A DNA stretch of 64,000 nt from DASRHT01 sp035650355 (GCA_035650355.1 DASRHT010000024.1:31646-95645), one strand, 5' to 3'; numbered from the stretch's first letter, positions 8,536 to 17,652 are shown. Numbers and translations: made by a program. Notes: generated by a model from the sequence alone, not told the origin.

Positions 8536-9891
8536 ATGAGTATAGATAATCGCGAACAACTGTTACAAACGCTCAGCGCGATGCTGAGGCAACTAAGTAT
8601 GCTCCAGACTGTCATGCGACCCGAGGCAGCAGGAACTATTCCGCCTGATATGTCTGCTATTCGTAATGGACTGCAAGAGTTGGAGCGGATGACGCGGGAG
8701 GCGCTCTCTGTAATCCTTGCCTCGACCGATGAGGTTTTGCCTCAGCAACTGGAGGAGATGACGCTCCCCGAAGCACTCTCTCGCCTTGTTGAGGAGACGG
8801 CGGAGAAGTTGAACCTTTCCAGTCGCGTCTCGTTTGCGGGGATAGATGAAGAGGGAAGGGCAACGGACCGTGTCCTGTCTCCTATAATAGAACGCGTCCT
8901 GTATATGATCGCGCGCGAGACGCTTTATCAGGTAGAGCAACATAAGGGAGCCCGCAAGCTGCGCCTCTCACTGAATTATGGACGAGACGAGGCGCAGATG
9001 AGCATTGAAGATGACGGAGCGAGCGGCGAGGCTGAGGCGCTCGCCCCACCTTTTGCCGGGAGTGCCGCTGCTCACACGTTCTCTATCATGAATGAGCTGC
9101 GTTTCCGCATTGGGCAGCTCGGTGGCTCGCTAGAAATTGGCTCGTTAGGCGAATCGGGTACGCGAGTCGTCGCCCGTATACCTTATCTATACGAGACGCA
9201 GACTGTCCAGGATCAGGTTAATGTGGAAGCTGATCCTGTAGCGGGCGAAACCGAGCCCATTCGTATTCTGATCGTGGCTGCCCAGGCGGTGACACGGGCA
9301 GGGTTGCATCGCCTGCTGGAGTCCTACCCAGGCTTGCAGGTAGTGGGTGAGGCGGCGGATGGCGTCCAGGCCGTAAGTGAAACACTGGAACTTGGGCCGC
9401 GCGTAGTCTTGATGGATACGCAACTGCCCGAAGGGCAGAGCCTGGAAGCGTTGCGGCAGATCAAGCAGCTCAACCTGGATACAAAGGTCTTGCTGCTCTC
9501 CTCGCAGGAGCGCGAGGAGTATATGTACGAAACCTTGCGGGCGGGCGCTAACGGCTACGTCTTGAAAGATATCGCTCCAGATGAACTGGTGTACGCGGTT
9601 CAGGCGGTGGCGCGAGACGAGATACTGATCCAACCGCAACTGGCAAGTAAGCTGCTCTCTCGCTTTGGCAGGCAGGGACGCGGAGCCCATTCTGATGCCC
9701 TGACCGCTCGCGAGCTGGATGTCTTGCGCTTGCTCGCTCGTGGGCTGCGCAACAAAGAAATTGCCGCCCGCTTATTTATCAGCGAGCGGACGGTCAACTT
9801 TCATCTGGCGAATATCTATCAGAAGCTCAATGTCTCGGGGCGCACCGAAGCCCTCAGCAAAGCACTTGAACAGGGCCTGATTACGGCCTGA
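8536..9891 (+). CDS. Fused degenerate histidine-kinase-like ATPase and LuxR-type response regulator
   Basis: 451 residues. The N-terminal half resembles a NarX/DegS-class kinase: a helical DHp-like stretch (20-75) without an evident phospho-His, then an HATPase-like domain (about 90-225) in which the N-box reads ETLYQVEQH and the G1 box EDDGASG, both weaker than usual. Residues 242-355 form a receiver domain. Its phospho-acceptor Asp294 (LMDTQLPEG) and Lys344 are present, but the acidic Mg-binding pair is Ala-Ala (248-249). A LuxR/GerE helix-turn-helix occupies about 390-445. The ATG at 8536 follows TTGGAG. It probably binds DNA in a phosphorylation-independent or otherwise altered manner. 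Confidence 0.85.
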   Translation: MSIDNREQLLQTLSAMLRQLSMLQTVMRPEAAGTIPPDMSAIRNGLQELERMTREALSVILASTDEVLPQQLEEMTLPEALSRLVEETAEKLNLSSRVSFAGIDEEGRATDRVLSPIIERVLYMIARETLYQVEQHKGARKLRLSLNYGRDEAQMSIEDDGASGEAEALAPPFAGSAAAHTFSIMNELRFRIGQLGGSLEIGSLGESGTRVVARIPYLYETQTVQDQVNVEADPVAGETEPIRILIVAAQAVTRAGLHRLLESYPGLQVVGEAADGVQAVSETLELGPRVVLMDTQLPEGQSLEALRQIKQLNLDTKVLLLSSQEREEYMYETLRAGANGYVLKDIAPDELVYAVQAVARDEILIQPQLASKLLSRFGRQGRGAHSDALTARELDVLRLLARGLRNKEIAARLFISERTVNFHLANIYQKLNVSGRTEALSKALEQGLITA

Positions 9892-10807
9892 GTACGCCTG
9901 CGTGCCAGGTATCAAGATAGTGCTTGAGGGAAGAGATATACACGGCTTCATTATTGTTGTCGCTGTTGGGTGCGTATCTCGGGATGATCTGATCAACGGT
10001 GACTAGCCCCCACTGCGCCACATACAGGTTGCGGATCAAACGATACCACGCTTCAAAGCCATCTTCCCAGCTATTAAACCAGGCGTAGCCATCCTGACAC
10101 TTGAAATTCGGGATGCAGCGCAGATTGCCAAGTGAAAGGCTTAAACGAGCCTCGCCGGCTGTGCCAAAGGTGCTTTCATGCATAAAGAAGGCGAGCGCGA
10201 AGGCGGGATCGATGCCGTACTTGACCCCCAGATCATAGAGCATCTGCCCCTTTCCCGCGGCAGGTGATTGATAGCTGGCAAGCACCTGGTTGATGAAATC
10301 GACGGTGATAGTTGGTTTGCCCAGGACTGAATAGGGGCCTGCCTGACTGGGAATCGGGACTTTGGGTGCAAGAGGCTGGCTGGTTTGCCAGGTATTGGCG
10401 AGGCTGCCTCCCACCTGCACGTCATACACCTTCCCTCCCCAAAAATCGACCAGTTGCGGATCTCCCGGTCGCTGGTACACTGCTGCCGAGATCAGGACCG
10501 CCGAGAAGACGATGGTACACACTATACAGATGACCAGCGTTTTCATCCAGGGCTTGTGTCGTTCCAGAGGATGGGGGATAAATTCACTGATCATGCGGCG
10601 GAGCCTGGGAGGAGCTACCTCAGTGGTGGACTTCACGAGTTGTAATGCCTTCGTCTGACGAGTTGAAACCAATCCTTTCTCGGCTGCTATCGCTGTTACC
10701 TGGGTCTCTGGCAGTTGGCGGGTAGCGCGAGCGCGAAGGGGAACGATAGATCCAGTTTCAATAGGCTCTTGTGGTACAGACTTCCTGGCATAGTTACCAC
10801 TCGCCAT
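9881..10807 (-). CDS. Membrane-anchored glucosaminidase/lysozyme-like protein
   Basis: 308 residues. A basic cytoplasmic N-terminal region of about 85 residues is followed by one transmembrane helix (TLVICIVCTIVFSAVLISAAVY, about 89-110) and an external domain. The external part contains TVDFINQVLASYQSPAAGKG and YGIDPAFALAFFMHESTFG, the typical mannosyl-glycoprotein endo-beta-N-acetylglucosaminidase/lysozyme-like fold with the catalytic Glu in HEST. It probably cleaves peptidoglycan glycan strands at the cell surface. The ATG follows AGGAGG by 6 bases. Its end overlaps the convergent response-regulator gene by 11 bases. Confidence 0.8.
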   Translation of the reverse strand: MASGNYARKSVPQEPIETGSIVPLRARATRQLPETQVTAIAAEKGLVSTRQTKALQLVKSTTEVAPPRLRRMISEFIPHPLERHKPWMKTLVICIVCTIVFSAVLISAAVYQRPGDPQLVDFWGGKVYDVQVGGSLANTWQTSQPLAPKVPIPSQAGPYSVLGKPTITVDFINQVLASYQSPAAGKGQMLYDLGVKYGIDPAFALAFFMHESTFGTAGEARLSLSLGNLRCIPNFKCQDGYAWFNSWEDGFEAWYRLIRNLYVAQWGLVTVDQIIPRYAPNSDNNNEAVYISSLKHYLDTWHAGVLRP

Positions 10808-11300
10808 GGGCGACCTCCTTCAAAGGTGACAAACATTTGTTCTATTTTAGCACAGTGCCGCTCTTAACACAACAGGCTTTACATCCCTGCCGCCTCTTTT
10901 TCTTCGACGAAGTCCTTGAGCAGCATCCTGATGCAAAAAAGTACAGCTAGCTACAAGCTATCATACCATTAGAGAAGCTGCTAATATATGAGTAAAAAGT
11001 ACTAATACTTGCGATTTTGTTGCAATACTATAAAAATTGTGCAGTGTACATTGCCTGGTTGCGCTGCAATTCCAGGATCAGATATAATATTCTCCAAGAA
11101 CGTGTCTGATTCTCGACGCTCTCACCTGCTCCTTGCCAGGAGTCGCGCGGCTTCGCCGCGCAAAAGAGGAGAGAGGTGTTGCAGGATATGCGGGAAGCGC
11201 ATATCCTGCAACACCTCTCTCCTGAAAGTGAGCGCCACAGGCGCGAGCAATGAGAATCAAATACATTCCAAAGGTACGAGCTTTCCACGAAGGGGTTTTT
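10808..11300. other. Intergenic gap with strong inverted repeats upstream of the mannosidase gene
   Basis: The left part is the upstream region of the minus-strand glucosaminidase gene. The right part carries two adjacent hairpins: a GC-rich one (about 11143-11160) and a very long perfect one (11167-11223). No coding gene is convincing; long frames reading through the hairpins owe their length to the palindrome. Confidence 0.6.
11167..11223. repeat. Perfect 26-bp inverted repeat with 5-base loop
   Basis: The arms 11167-11192 and 11198-11223 are exactly complementary (AGGAGAGAGGTGTTGCAGGA and onward) around the loop GGAAG. It stands 77 bases before the mannosidase start, inside its probable leader. 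It could be a mobile palindromic element or an RNA stem limiting transcription; the lack of a T tail argues against a simple terminator on the plus strand. Confidence 0.85.
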
Positions 11301-14300
11301 ATGGTCGAGCAACTCAATATTATTCTGGTACCACACACTCATTGGGACCGTGAGTGGTACCAGACGTTCCAACAATTTCGTATCCGCCTGGTGAAAACAA
11401 TCGATAAGTTGCTCGATATCCTGGATCAGGACGATCAGTTTACCTATTTCATGCTGGATGGGCAGACCATCGTGCTTGATGACTATCTGGAGATCCAGCC
11501 GGAGCAGGAGGAGCGGCTGAGGCGCTACATCCAGGCCGGGCGCATTCTGGTCGGCCCCTGGTATCTCCAGCCCGACGAGTTCCTTGTTAGCGGCGAGGCG
11601 CTGATCCGCAATTTGCAGATTGGCCTGCAACGCGCCTCCCAGTTTGGCACGCCGATGCGCGTTGGCTATGTTCCTGACTGCTTCGGGCATATTGCGCAAT
11701 TGCCGCAAATTCTCCAGGGATGTGGCATCGATAGCGCGGTCTTCTGGCGCGGCGTGGGCGAAGAGGCGCGCCAGAGCGAATTTAACTGGCAGGCGCCCGA
11801 CGGCTCGCAGGTGCTGGTAGTCTTTCTGTCCGATCCCATCGGTTACTCTAACGCTCGCCAGATGCCGCTGAACCCGCGAGAGTTTATGATGCGCACCGAG
11901 CTGCTGGCCTCGAATATCCTGCCAAAGGCCACCACCAATACCCTCCTCTTCATGAATGGCTCTGACCATCTGGAAGCGCAAGCGGGTTTGCCCGCAACCA
12001 TCGAAGCCGCCAATCAACTGCTGGGCGACCTTGATCCCAGTCACGAGCAATTCCTGACACGCTCTATCTCTGGCCAAGAGAACGGGAGCGCGAAACATTA
12101 TGATGCCATCCATGTGCAGATCGGCACCCTGCCCCAGTATATCGAGCGCATTCGACAGCAAAACGTCCAGCTCGATACGCTCCACGGAGAGATGCGCAGC
12201 AGCCAGCACGCGCACCTGCTGCCTGCCGTGCTCTCGACGCGCATGTGGATCAAGCAGCAAAATACCCTGACCGAACATTTGCTGGAACGCTGGGTTGAGC
12301 CATTGACCGCCTGGGCCTCGCAACTAGGCTTCACATATCCTCGCGGATTGATCCGCATGGCGTGGCGCTACCTGTTGCAAAATCATCCGCATGATAGCAT
12401 TTGTGGCTGTAGTATCGATCAGGTCCATCGCGAGAACGCCGTTCGCTTCGCCCAGAGCCAGCAGATCGGCGAGAGCATTGTGGCCCAAGCCATGCAGCAG
12501 ATCGCAGCAAAAGTGGATACGCGCGCCCCCTTCGCAGCCTCTCTTCGCGGCGATCAGCCGGTTCCGCTCGTGGTTTTCAATCCCGCACCCGGTCCGCGCA
12601 ACGCAGAGGTGCAGGTCACCGTCCAGTTGCCCGGATCACTCCACAATGCGGCGCTTGTGGATGAACAGGGGGAAGCGTTACCGTATCGCATCGTCAATCG
12701 CTGGCGACAGGAAATCGGTTCTATGCCCGTGTCGCGTGAGATGCTGGCCGCCAGCATCGCTCTGGCAGATATCAAAACTGGCAAAGATCTGGTCCAGATG
12801 GCGCATTCTATGATTAAGACTGCACTGGCTCAGGCGGATGATACGCGTGTAATTTCGCACATCTATATTGAGAATTACACGAATTCGCCCATCCATCATA
12901 TCCATCACACTCCCCAGCCGGGCGTCATCTATGTCGAGGTAATGATTGCCCCGCGTGGACGCGTCGCGGTGAACGAACAGGAGATTGAAGACGCTGGCGA
13001 GTATATCCTCAAGCTCCTGGAGCGGGAGGACATTCACACGCTGGAGGCGACGCTGGTTGACCAGGCGCGTGAGACGATTGATTTTATCGCGACCCGCCTC
13101 CCCGCCTATGGCCTCAAGACCTTCTGGCTCTACCCAGGCGGCTTGAAAGATGGCAATCCAATGAGGCGAAACGAGCTGATCACCCAGGAGAACAGCATTG
13201 AGAACGAGTTTTATCGCGTCGAGGTCAATGCTGAGGATGGGAGGCTCAACGTAACGGACAAGAAAACCGGGATGGTGTTCGCTGGCCTGAATCGTTTTGT
13301 GGATGGGGGAGATGTGGGTGATTTGTATACATATTGCCCGCCAGAACGTGATATACTCATCGGGGAGCCGGTGGAACCGCCTAAAATCGAGCTGGTGAAC
13401 GCGGGGCCGGTGCGCGCCACTCTGCGTATCAGTAGCCGTTGGGCGTTGCCCAGCACCTGCACTGCTAATCGCGCCGAGCGCAGCGCTCGTTTAACGACCT
13501 GTCAGATCGTCAGCGAAGTATCACTGCTTCCTGGCGTGCAGCGTATTGACATTCATACCAGCGTAGAAAATAGGGCCAGGGATCACCGCTTGCGTGTGCT
13601 CTTTCCTGTCCCATATTCGGTTGAGCATGTCGCCGCTGAAGGCGCATTCGAGGTGCGGACTCGTCCTATAAGCCAGCCACGACCTCTTAACGTCGCGGAA
13701 TGGGCTGAAGAGCCTGTCAACGTCTTCCCACAGAAGCGGTTTGTTGATCTCAGCAATGGAGAGGCCGGCTTAGGCGTGCTCAATCAGGGTCTACCGGAAT
13801 GCGAAGTGGTGCAGCATGGACCCGGGCTGGATAACACAGAGGCGCAGGCCGCGATAGCCCTGACGTTATTGCGTTGCGTTGAGTGGCTGTCGCGCGGCGA
13901 TCTCAGCACGCGGCGCGGGCATGCCGGGCCAATGGAGCAGACGCCGGAAGCGCAATGTCTGGGCCGTCAGGAGTTTGATTACGCGCTTGTTCCGCATAGT
14001 GGCGATTGGCAAGCAGAAGAAGCTCTGGTATTGCGCGAGGCGCAAGCTTTTAACACTCCCATCTTCACGCGCGTCATTGTGGCCGAGCAGCATGAGGGAC
14101 CGCTTTCCTCCTGCTCAACGCTGGTCACAGTGGAGCCGCAGGAACTGGTCGTGAGCGCCGTTAAACGCTACAATAATGGGACGGGTCTGGTTGTGCGCGT
14201 TTATAATCCGCTGGATCGCGAAATTGATGCCACGATTCGTCCAGGGCTTGCTTTCGCAACTATCCATATGGCAAACTTATTAGAGGAATGTCAGGAGCCG

Positions 14301-14393
14301 GTGAAAGCTTCTTCAGTACTGAAAACGGGGGATGTTGGATCTGTACAGGTGCGGATACGTGGCGGAAGAATGATGACGCTCGTTTTTGAATGA
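11301..14393 (+). CDS. Glycoside hydrolase family 38 alpha-mannosidase
   Basis: A 1,030-residue alpha-mannosidase, normal for bacterial GH38 enzymes. The N-terminal catalytic domain starts with PHTHWDREWY (zinc ligands His14 and Asp16); the nucleophile and zinc ligand is Asp126 in VPDCFGH; HDSICGCSIDQVH near residue 377 supplies the conserved HDS motif. A helical middle domain and C-terminal beta domains follow (ITQENSIENEFYRVEV, then the long C-terminal part with ARFLFP-like jelly-roll strands). No signal peptide is seen, so it is probably cytoplasmic and processes imported mannosides or recycled glycans. I chose ATG 11301 (GAAGGGG upstream) over the in-frame ATG 11250. Confidence 0.92.
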   Translation: MVEQLNIILVPHTHWDREWYQTFQQFRIRLVKTIDKLLDILDQDDQFTYFMLDGQTIVLDDYLEIQPEQEERLRRYIQAGRILVGPWYLQPDEFLVSGEALIRNLQIGLQRASQFGTPMRVGYVPDCFGHIAQLPQILQGCGIDSAVFWRGVGEEARQSEFNWQAPDGSQVLVVFLSDPIGYSNARQMPLNPREFMMRTELLASNILPKATTNTLLFMNGSDHLEAQAGLPATIEAANQLLGDLDPSHEQFLTRSISGQENGSAKHYDAIHVQIGTLPQYIERIRQQNVQLDTLHGEMRSSQHAHLLPAVLSTRMWIKQQNTLTEHLLERWVEPLTAWASQLGFTYPRGLIRMAWRYLLQNHPHDSICGCSIDQVHRENAVRFAQSQQIGESIVAQAMQQIAAKVDTRAPFAASLRGDQPVPLVVFNPAPGPRNAEVQVTVQLPGSLHNAALVDEQGEALPYRIVNRWRQEIGSMPVSREMLAASIALADIKTGKDLVQMAHSMIKTALAQADDTRVISHIYIENYTNSPIHHIHHTPQPGVIYVEVMIAPRGRVAVNEQEIEDAGEYILKLLEREDIHTLEATLVDQARETIDFIATRLPAYGLKTFWLYPGGLKDGNPMRRNELITQENSIENEFYRVEVNAEDGRLNVTDKKTGMVFAGLNRFVDGGDVGDLYTYCPPERDILIGEPVEPPKIELVNAGPVRATLRISSRWALPSTCTANRAERSARLTTCQIVSEVSLLPGVQRIDIHTSVENRARDHRLRVLFPVPYSVEHVAAEGAFEVRTRPISQPRPLNVAEWAEEPVNVFPQKRFVDLSNGEAGLGVLNQGLPECEVVQHGPGLDNTEAQAAIALTLLRCVEWLSRGDLSTRRGHAGPMEQTPEAQCLGRQEFDYALVPHSGDWQAEEALVLREAQAFNTPIFTRVIVAEQHEGPLSSCSTLVTVEPQELVVSAVKRYNNGTGLVVRVYNPLDREIDATIRPGLAFATIHMANLLEECQEPVKASSVLKTGDVGSVQVRIRGGRMMTLVFE

Positions 14394-14549
14394 TGGCGGG
14401 AGAATTCCTTAGCCCATAGTCCTATAGCTGTCATCACTTCAGTAGCGAAACGTTGTAATTCAGTGTAATGTAGCTAAAAACATAGCTTGCGTAACAGTTA
14501 CGTTATAAATGTGGTCGCTTATTCTCTATTCGAAAGGGGCGTTTGTCCT

Positions 14550-15155
14550 GTGAGCATATTAAGTATATTCCTGGCTCCTCTTGCCGGCCAGCCTACTGGC
14601 GGTTCATCGGGCCTGCTGGGTGTTTTAAGTGGGCTGGTGGGGCCGCTTATAGGTTGTACTGTAGCGTTTGTCGTTATTTTTTGGCTGAGCTTAGTAATCT
14701 GGACATTCCGTGATATTCGTTCTCGCACGCAAGATTTTGTATCGCAGGTACTCGCGACGGTCCTGGTAGCTGTTTTCTTCGTCGGCGGCCTCTTCATTTA
14801 TATGATTCTGCGTCCCCGTCAAACTCTTGCAGAGATTTACGAACGTCAATTGGAGGAAGAGTCCCTGCTCGCCGAGATGACCGAGCGCCAGACGTGCAAC
14901 AACTGCCATGCCCGTGTGGAGACAGATTTCCAGATTTGCCCATCTTGCGGCCAGAAACTCAAACGCTCATGCCCCAAATGCGAGCGTCTTCTCGAACTGC
15001 GCTGGACATTCTGTCCCTATTGCGCTACCAATATCGGCGGCGCACCTGTGCCCAGCATGCCAGGCATGCCAAATATGGCCGCCATGCAGGGCATCCCTCC
15101 CGGCAGTGTCGCAGGCATGCCTATGGGCGGACCCGTTCCCGGCAACCGCTACTAA
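14550..15155 (+). CDS. Membrane protein with double zinc ribbon
   Basis: About 201 residues. Two hydrophobic helices (around residues 30-52 and 66-88) are followed by a charged linker and a cytoplasmic double zinc ribbon with four CxxC knuckles (CNNC, CPSC, CPKC, CPYC), then a Met, Gly and Pro-rich tail with repeated PGMP-like units. The start is uncertain: GTG 14550 has AAGGGG upstream, while GTG 14511 and TTG 14487 lie in the same frame. Function is unknown; similar zinc-ribbon membrane proteins may act in protein-protein contacts at the membrane. Confidence 0.7.
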   Translation: MSILSIFLAPLAGQPTGGSSGLLGVLSGLVGPLIGCTVAFVVIFWLSLVIWTFRDIRSRTQDFVSQVLATVLVAVFFVGGLFIYMILRPRQTLAEIYERQLEEESLLAEMTERQTCNNCHARVETDFQICPSCGQKLKRSCPKCERLLELRWTFCPYCATNIGGAPVPSMPGMPNMAAMQGIPPGSVAGMPMGGPVPGNRY

Positions 15156-15189
15156 ATAACGGCCCGCTCCCGGCAATCGCTAGATGATC

Positions 15190-15215
15190 GTAGGGGCAGG
15201 TCTTGCACCTGCCCC
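15190..15215. repeat. Palindromic intergenic repeat, copy 3
   Basis: GTAGGGGCAGGTCTTGCACC then TGCCCC. The unit is itself palindromic (8-bp stem GGGCAGGT/ACCTGCCC) and can pair with the inverted copy at 15267-15291 to form a longer stem. Confidence 0.8.
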
Positions 15216-15266
15216 GTTCGGATTGCCAGGGTCAAGACCCGCCTCTACATCGGTTGTCTGTTGGCA

Positions 15267-15291
15267 GGGCAGGTGCAAGACCTGCCCCTAC
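15267..15291. repeat. Palindromic intergenic repeat, copy 4 (inverted)
   Basis: Inverted copy of the unit at 15190-15215, differing at one base. The two flank 51 bases that themselves contain a diverged copy (CAGGGTCAAGACCCGCCTCTAC). Confidence 0.8.
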
Positions 15292-15318
15292 AGCGGTTGT
15301 CCGTTCACCCTATTGGCT

Positions 15319-15346
15319 TTGTCTGCGCCGCAAAATGTGATATAAT
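15319..15346 (+). promoter_or_regulatory. Sigma-70-type promoter for gyrB
   Basis: A TTGTCT -35 box (15319-15324), a 16-base spacer and a perfect TATAAT -10 box (15341-15346) lie about 260 bases before gyrB, immediately after the repeat pair. Confidence 0.65.
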
Positions 15347-15487
15347 GGGAGAGCAAAAGGTGGCATTGCCGCTTCTTCTATGTTCGATTAGAATAAGTCG
15401 CTAACTGCAGTACCCTCAAGCGGGTCGAGGTAGCATTAGCTCCTGCCCTCTCCTTTGAGAGGGAGTGTATACATTAAACCCTAAGAT

Positions 15488-15507
15488 GTCAAGTGGAAAT
15501 ACACTAA
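15488..15507 (+). repeat. Twenty-base motif shared with 31440-31459
   Basis: GTCAAGTGGAAATACACTAA recurs at 31440-31459 with one change, in both places a few tens of bases before a plus-strand gene and preceded by GTATAC and a TTAAA stretch. A weaker match (17 of 23) precedes the dinD homologue near 43394-43416. Confidence 0.55.
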
Positions 15508-15607
15508 GGCGTTGGGCAACACTCGGCAACTGCATCTACCTCCGTCTCAGATGGATGGCCCCGGCTGCGTTTTCTTTGGCTACTGAAAAAAGGAATGTAC
15601 ATATTCT

Positions 15608-17605
15608 ATGGCGAAAACGAGAGAATCAACGATGGCAGAGCAATTCCCGAATGACTACGAGGCTCTACCCGATCAGCATACACAGATACAAGAAAATGGC
15701 AATGGGAACGGCTACGGTGGGCAGAATATCCAGATTCTCGAAGGGTTAGAGGCAGTACGCGTACGTCCTGGTATGTACATTGGCTCGACCGATCAGCGTG
15801 GCCTGCATCAACTTATCACCGAAGTGGTCGACAATAGCGTCGACGAGGTCATGGCCGGTGAAGCCGATACCGTCAAAGTCACCATTCACGCCGATAGCTC
15901 CGTCACCATCGAGGATAACGGGCGTGGCATACCGGTGGAAGAACACCATCAGCGCCCGGGTCTCTCCACGCTTGAGGTCGTCATGACGGTGCTGCATGCG
16001 GGCGGCAAGTTTGGCGGCGGCGGTTATAAAATCAGTAGCGGTCTGCACGGAGTTGGCGTCTCCGTCGTCAACGCGCTCTCCGAATGGTGCCAGGTTGACG
16101 TCAAGCGCGACGGCCATCGCTATCGCCAGCGTTATGAGCGAGGCTTCCCCGTCACCGAACTGCAAGATCTTGGACCGGAAGAGGGCCAGGGGACCATCAC
16201 CTCCTTTCTAGCGGACCTCGAAGTCATGGAGACGCGCGATTTCAGCTTCGACATCCTGGCGCAGCGTTTCCGCGAGATGGCCTATCTCAACCGGGGCATG
16301 ACCATCAGCCTGATCGACGAGCGTACCGACCGTGAGGCGACCTTCTACTTCGAGGGTGGCCTGGTCTCGTTTGTGCGTTATCTCAATAAGAACCGTGGCA
16401 AATTGCAGGCGCGTCCAGTCAGTACATTCCGGGAAGTAGATGGTGTAAAAACTGAGATTGCGCTGCAATACAACGATAGCTGGGCCTGCACCGAATTCTC
16501 CTTCGCCAACGGCATCAACACCGTCGATGGTGGCATGCACATCACCGGCTTCCGCAGTGCCCTCACGCGTACCCTCAACGACTACGCGCGCAAGGTCAAT
16601 CTGCTCAAAGAGAAGGATGGCAACCTGACAGGTGAAGACGTGCGTCAGGGCCTGACCGTCGTTGTCAGCGTCAAAATCCCCAACCCGCAATTTGAGGCGC
16701 AGACGAAATCCAAGCTCAACAATGCCGAAGTGCGTCCCATCGTCGAGGCCATTACCGCCGAGATGCTCACGCAATACCTGGAGGAGACGCCGAGTGAGGC
16801 CAAAGCCATCATCGAAAAATGCCTCACCTCCGCCCGAGCGCGTGAGGCGGCCCGAGCTGCCCGCGACCTGATTCAGCGCAAAAACGCCCTCGACACCACC
16901 CTCCCCGGCAAACTCGCCGACTGTAGCGAACGACGAGCCGACCGCTGCGAGCTTTACTTGGTCGAAGGAGATTCGGCGGGTGGGAGCGCGAAGCAAGGGC
17001 GCGACCGCCACTTCCAGGCCATCCTCCCCTTACGCGGCAAGATCCTCAATGTCGAGCGTGTGGGGCTGGACAAGATCCTCAAGAACGAAGAAGTCAAGAA
17101 CATCATTACGGCCATCGGAGTCGGCATCGACGAAAACTTCAACATTGCCCGCCTGCGGTACGGGCGCATCATCATCATGTGCGACGCCGACGTGGATGGC
17201 GCGCATATTCGCACCCTACTGCTCACCTTCTTCTTCCGTCACATGCAGCCCTTGATCACCGCCGGCCATCTCTACATTGCGCAGCCGCCGCTCTACCACA
17301 TCAAAATGGGCAAGCAGATCCATTACGTCTACACCGAAGAGGAGCGGGACGGGCTCATCGTCGAGTACAAAGCGGCGCACAACGGCAAGGAGCCGGAGGT
17401 TGGGCGTTACAAAGGTCTGGGTGAAATGAACCCCGAAACCCTCTGGGATACCACCATGGACCCCGAGCACCGCACCATCCTGCAAGTCACCATCGAAGAG
17501 GCCGTAGAAGCCGACAAAATCTTCAGCATGCTCATGGGAGACGAGGTCCCCCCCCGCAAACGCTTCATCGAAAGCCACGCGCGGAGCGCGAATTTGGACG
17601 TATAA
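15608..17605 (+). CDS. gyrB: DNA gyrase subunit B
   Basis: A 665-residue GyrB of standard length. The GHKL ATPase domain shows EVVDNSVDEVMAG, the G1 motif IEDNGRGIPV and the G2 loop GLHGVGVSVVNALS. The transducer domain follows, then the TOPRIM motifs LVEGDSAGGSAKQGRDR and DADVDGAHI and the C-terminal KGLGEMNPETLW. With GyrA it introduces negative supercoils. An N-terminal extension of about 35 residues rich in Gln, Asn and Gly (NGNGNGYGGQN) precedes the conserved part. ATG 15608 has AAGGA about 13 bases upstream; ATG 15632 is an alternative. gyrA is not adjacent. Confidence 0.97.
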   Translation: MAKTRESTMAEQFPNDYEALPDQHTQIQENGNGNGYGGQNIQILEGLEAVRVRPGMYIGSTDQRGLHQLITEVVDNSVDEVMAGEADTVKVTIHADSSVTIEDNGRGIPVEEHHQRPGLSTLEVVMTVLHAGGKFGGGGYKISSGLHGVGVSVVNALSEWCQVDVKRDGHRYRQRYERGFPVTELQDLGPEEGQGTITSFLADLEVMETRDFSFDILAQRFREMAYLNRGMTISLIDERTDREATFYFEGGLVSFVRYLNKNRGKLQARPVSTFREVDGVKTEIALQYNDSWACTEFSFANGINTVDGGMHITGFRSALTRTLNDYARKVNLLKEKDGNLTGEDVRQGLTVVVSVKIPNPQFEAQTKSKLNNAEVRPIVEAITAEMLTQYLEETPSEAKAIIEKCLTSARAREAARAARDLIQRKNALDTTLPGKLADCSERRADRCELYLVEGDSAGGSAKQGRDRHFQAILPLRGKILNVERVGLDKILKNEEVKNIITAIGVGIDENFNIARLRYGRIIIMCDADVDGAHIRTLLLTFFFRHMQPLITAGHLYIAQPPLYHIKMGKQIHYVYTEEERDGLIVEYKAAHNGKEPEVGRYKGLGEMNPETLWDTTMDPEHRTILQVTIEEAVEADKIFSMLMGDEVPPRKRFIESHARSANLDV

Positions 17606-17627
17606 GACCAAATGTTATAAACTACTT

Positions 17628-17652
17628 GTAGGGGCAGGTCTTGCACCTGCCC
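17628..17652. repeat. Palindromic intergenic repeat, copy 5
   Basis: Same orientation as copy 3 (GTAGGGGCAGGTCTTGCACC...). It lies between gyrB and the restriction operon, and a related half unit (GCCCAGATGGG) recurs twice just after it at about 17650 and 17713. Confidence 0.75.

Larger units (their letters stand above)
15156..15607. other. Gap upstream of gyrB: repeats, promoter and long leader
   Basis: In order the 452 bases hold two inverted copies of the 25-base palindromic repeat (15190 and 15267), a sigma-70 promoter (15319-15346), a 7-bp hairpin (15446-15452 with 15457-15463) and a 20-base motif (15488-15507) found again at 31440. The gyrB transcript would have a leader of about 250 bases. 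No gene is seen. Confidence 0.6.

Noticed and set aside
11028..12323. Long minus-strand open frame (431 codons) opposite the mannosidase gene
   Set aside because: It lies against the conserved GH38 catalytic domain, has no ribosome binding site and its end reads through the perfect palindrome. The plus strand has clear catalytic motifs.
16208..17011. Minus-strand open frame opposite gyrB
   Set aside because: Shadow of GC-biased third positions in gyrB; no start signal or motif.
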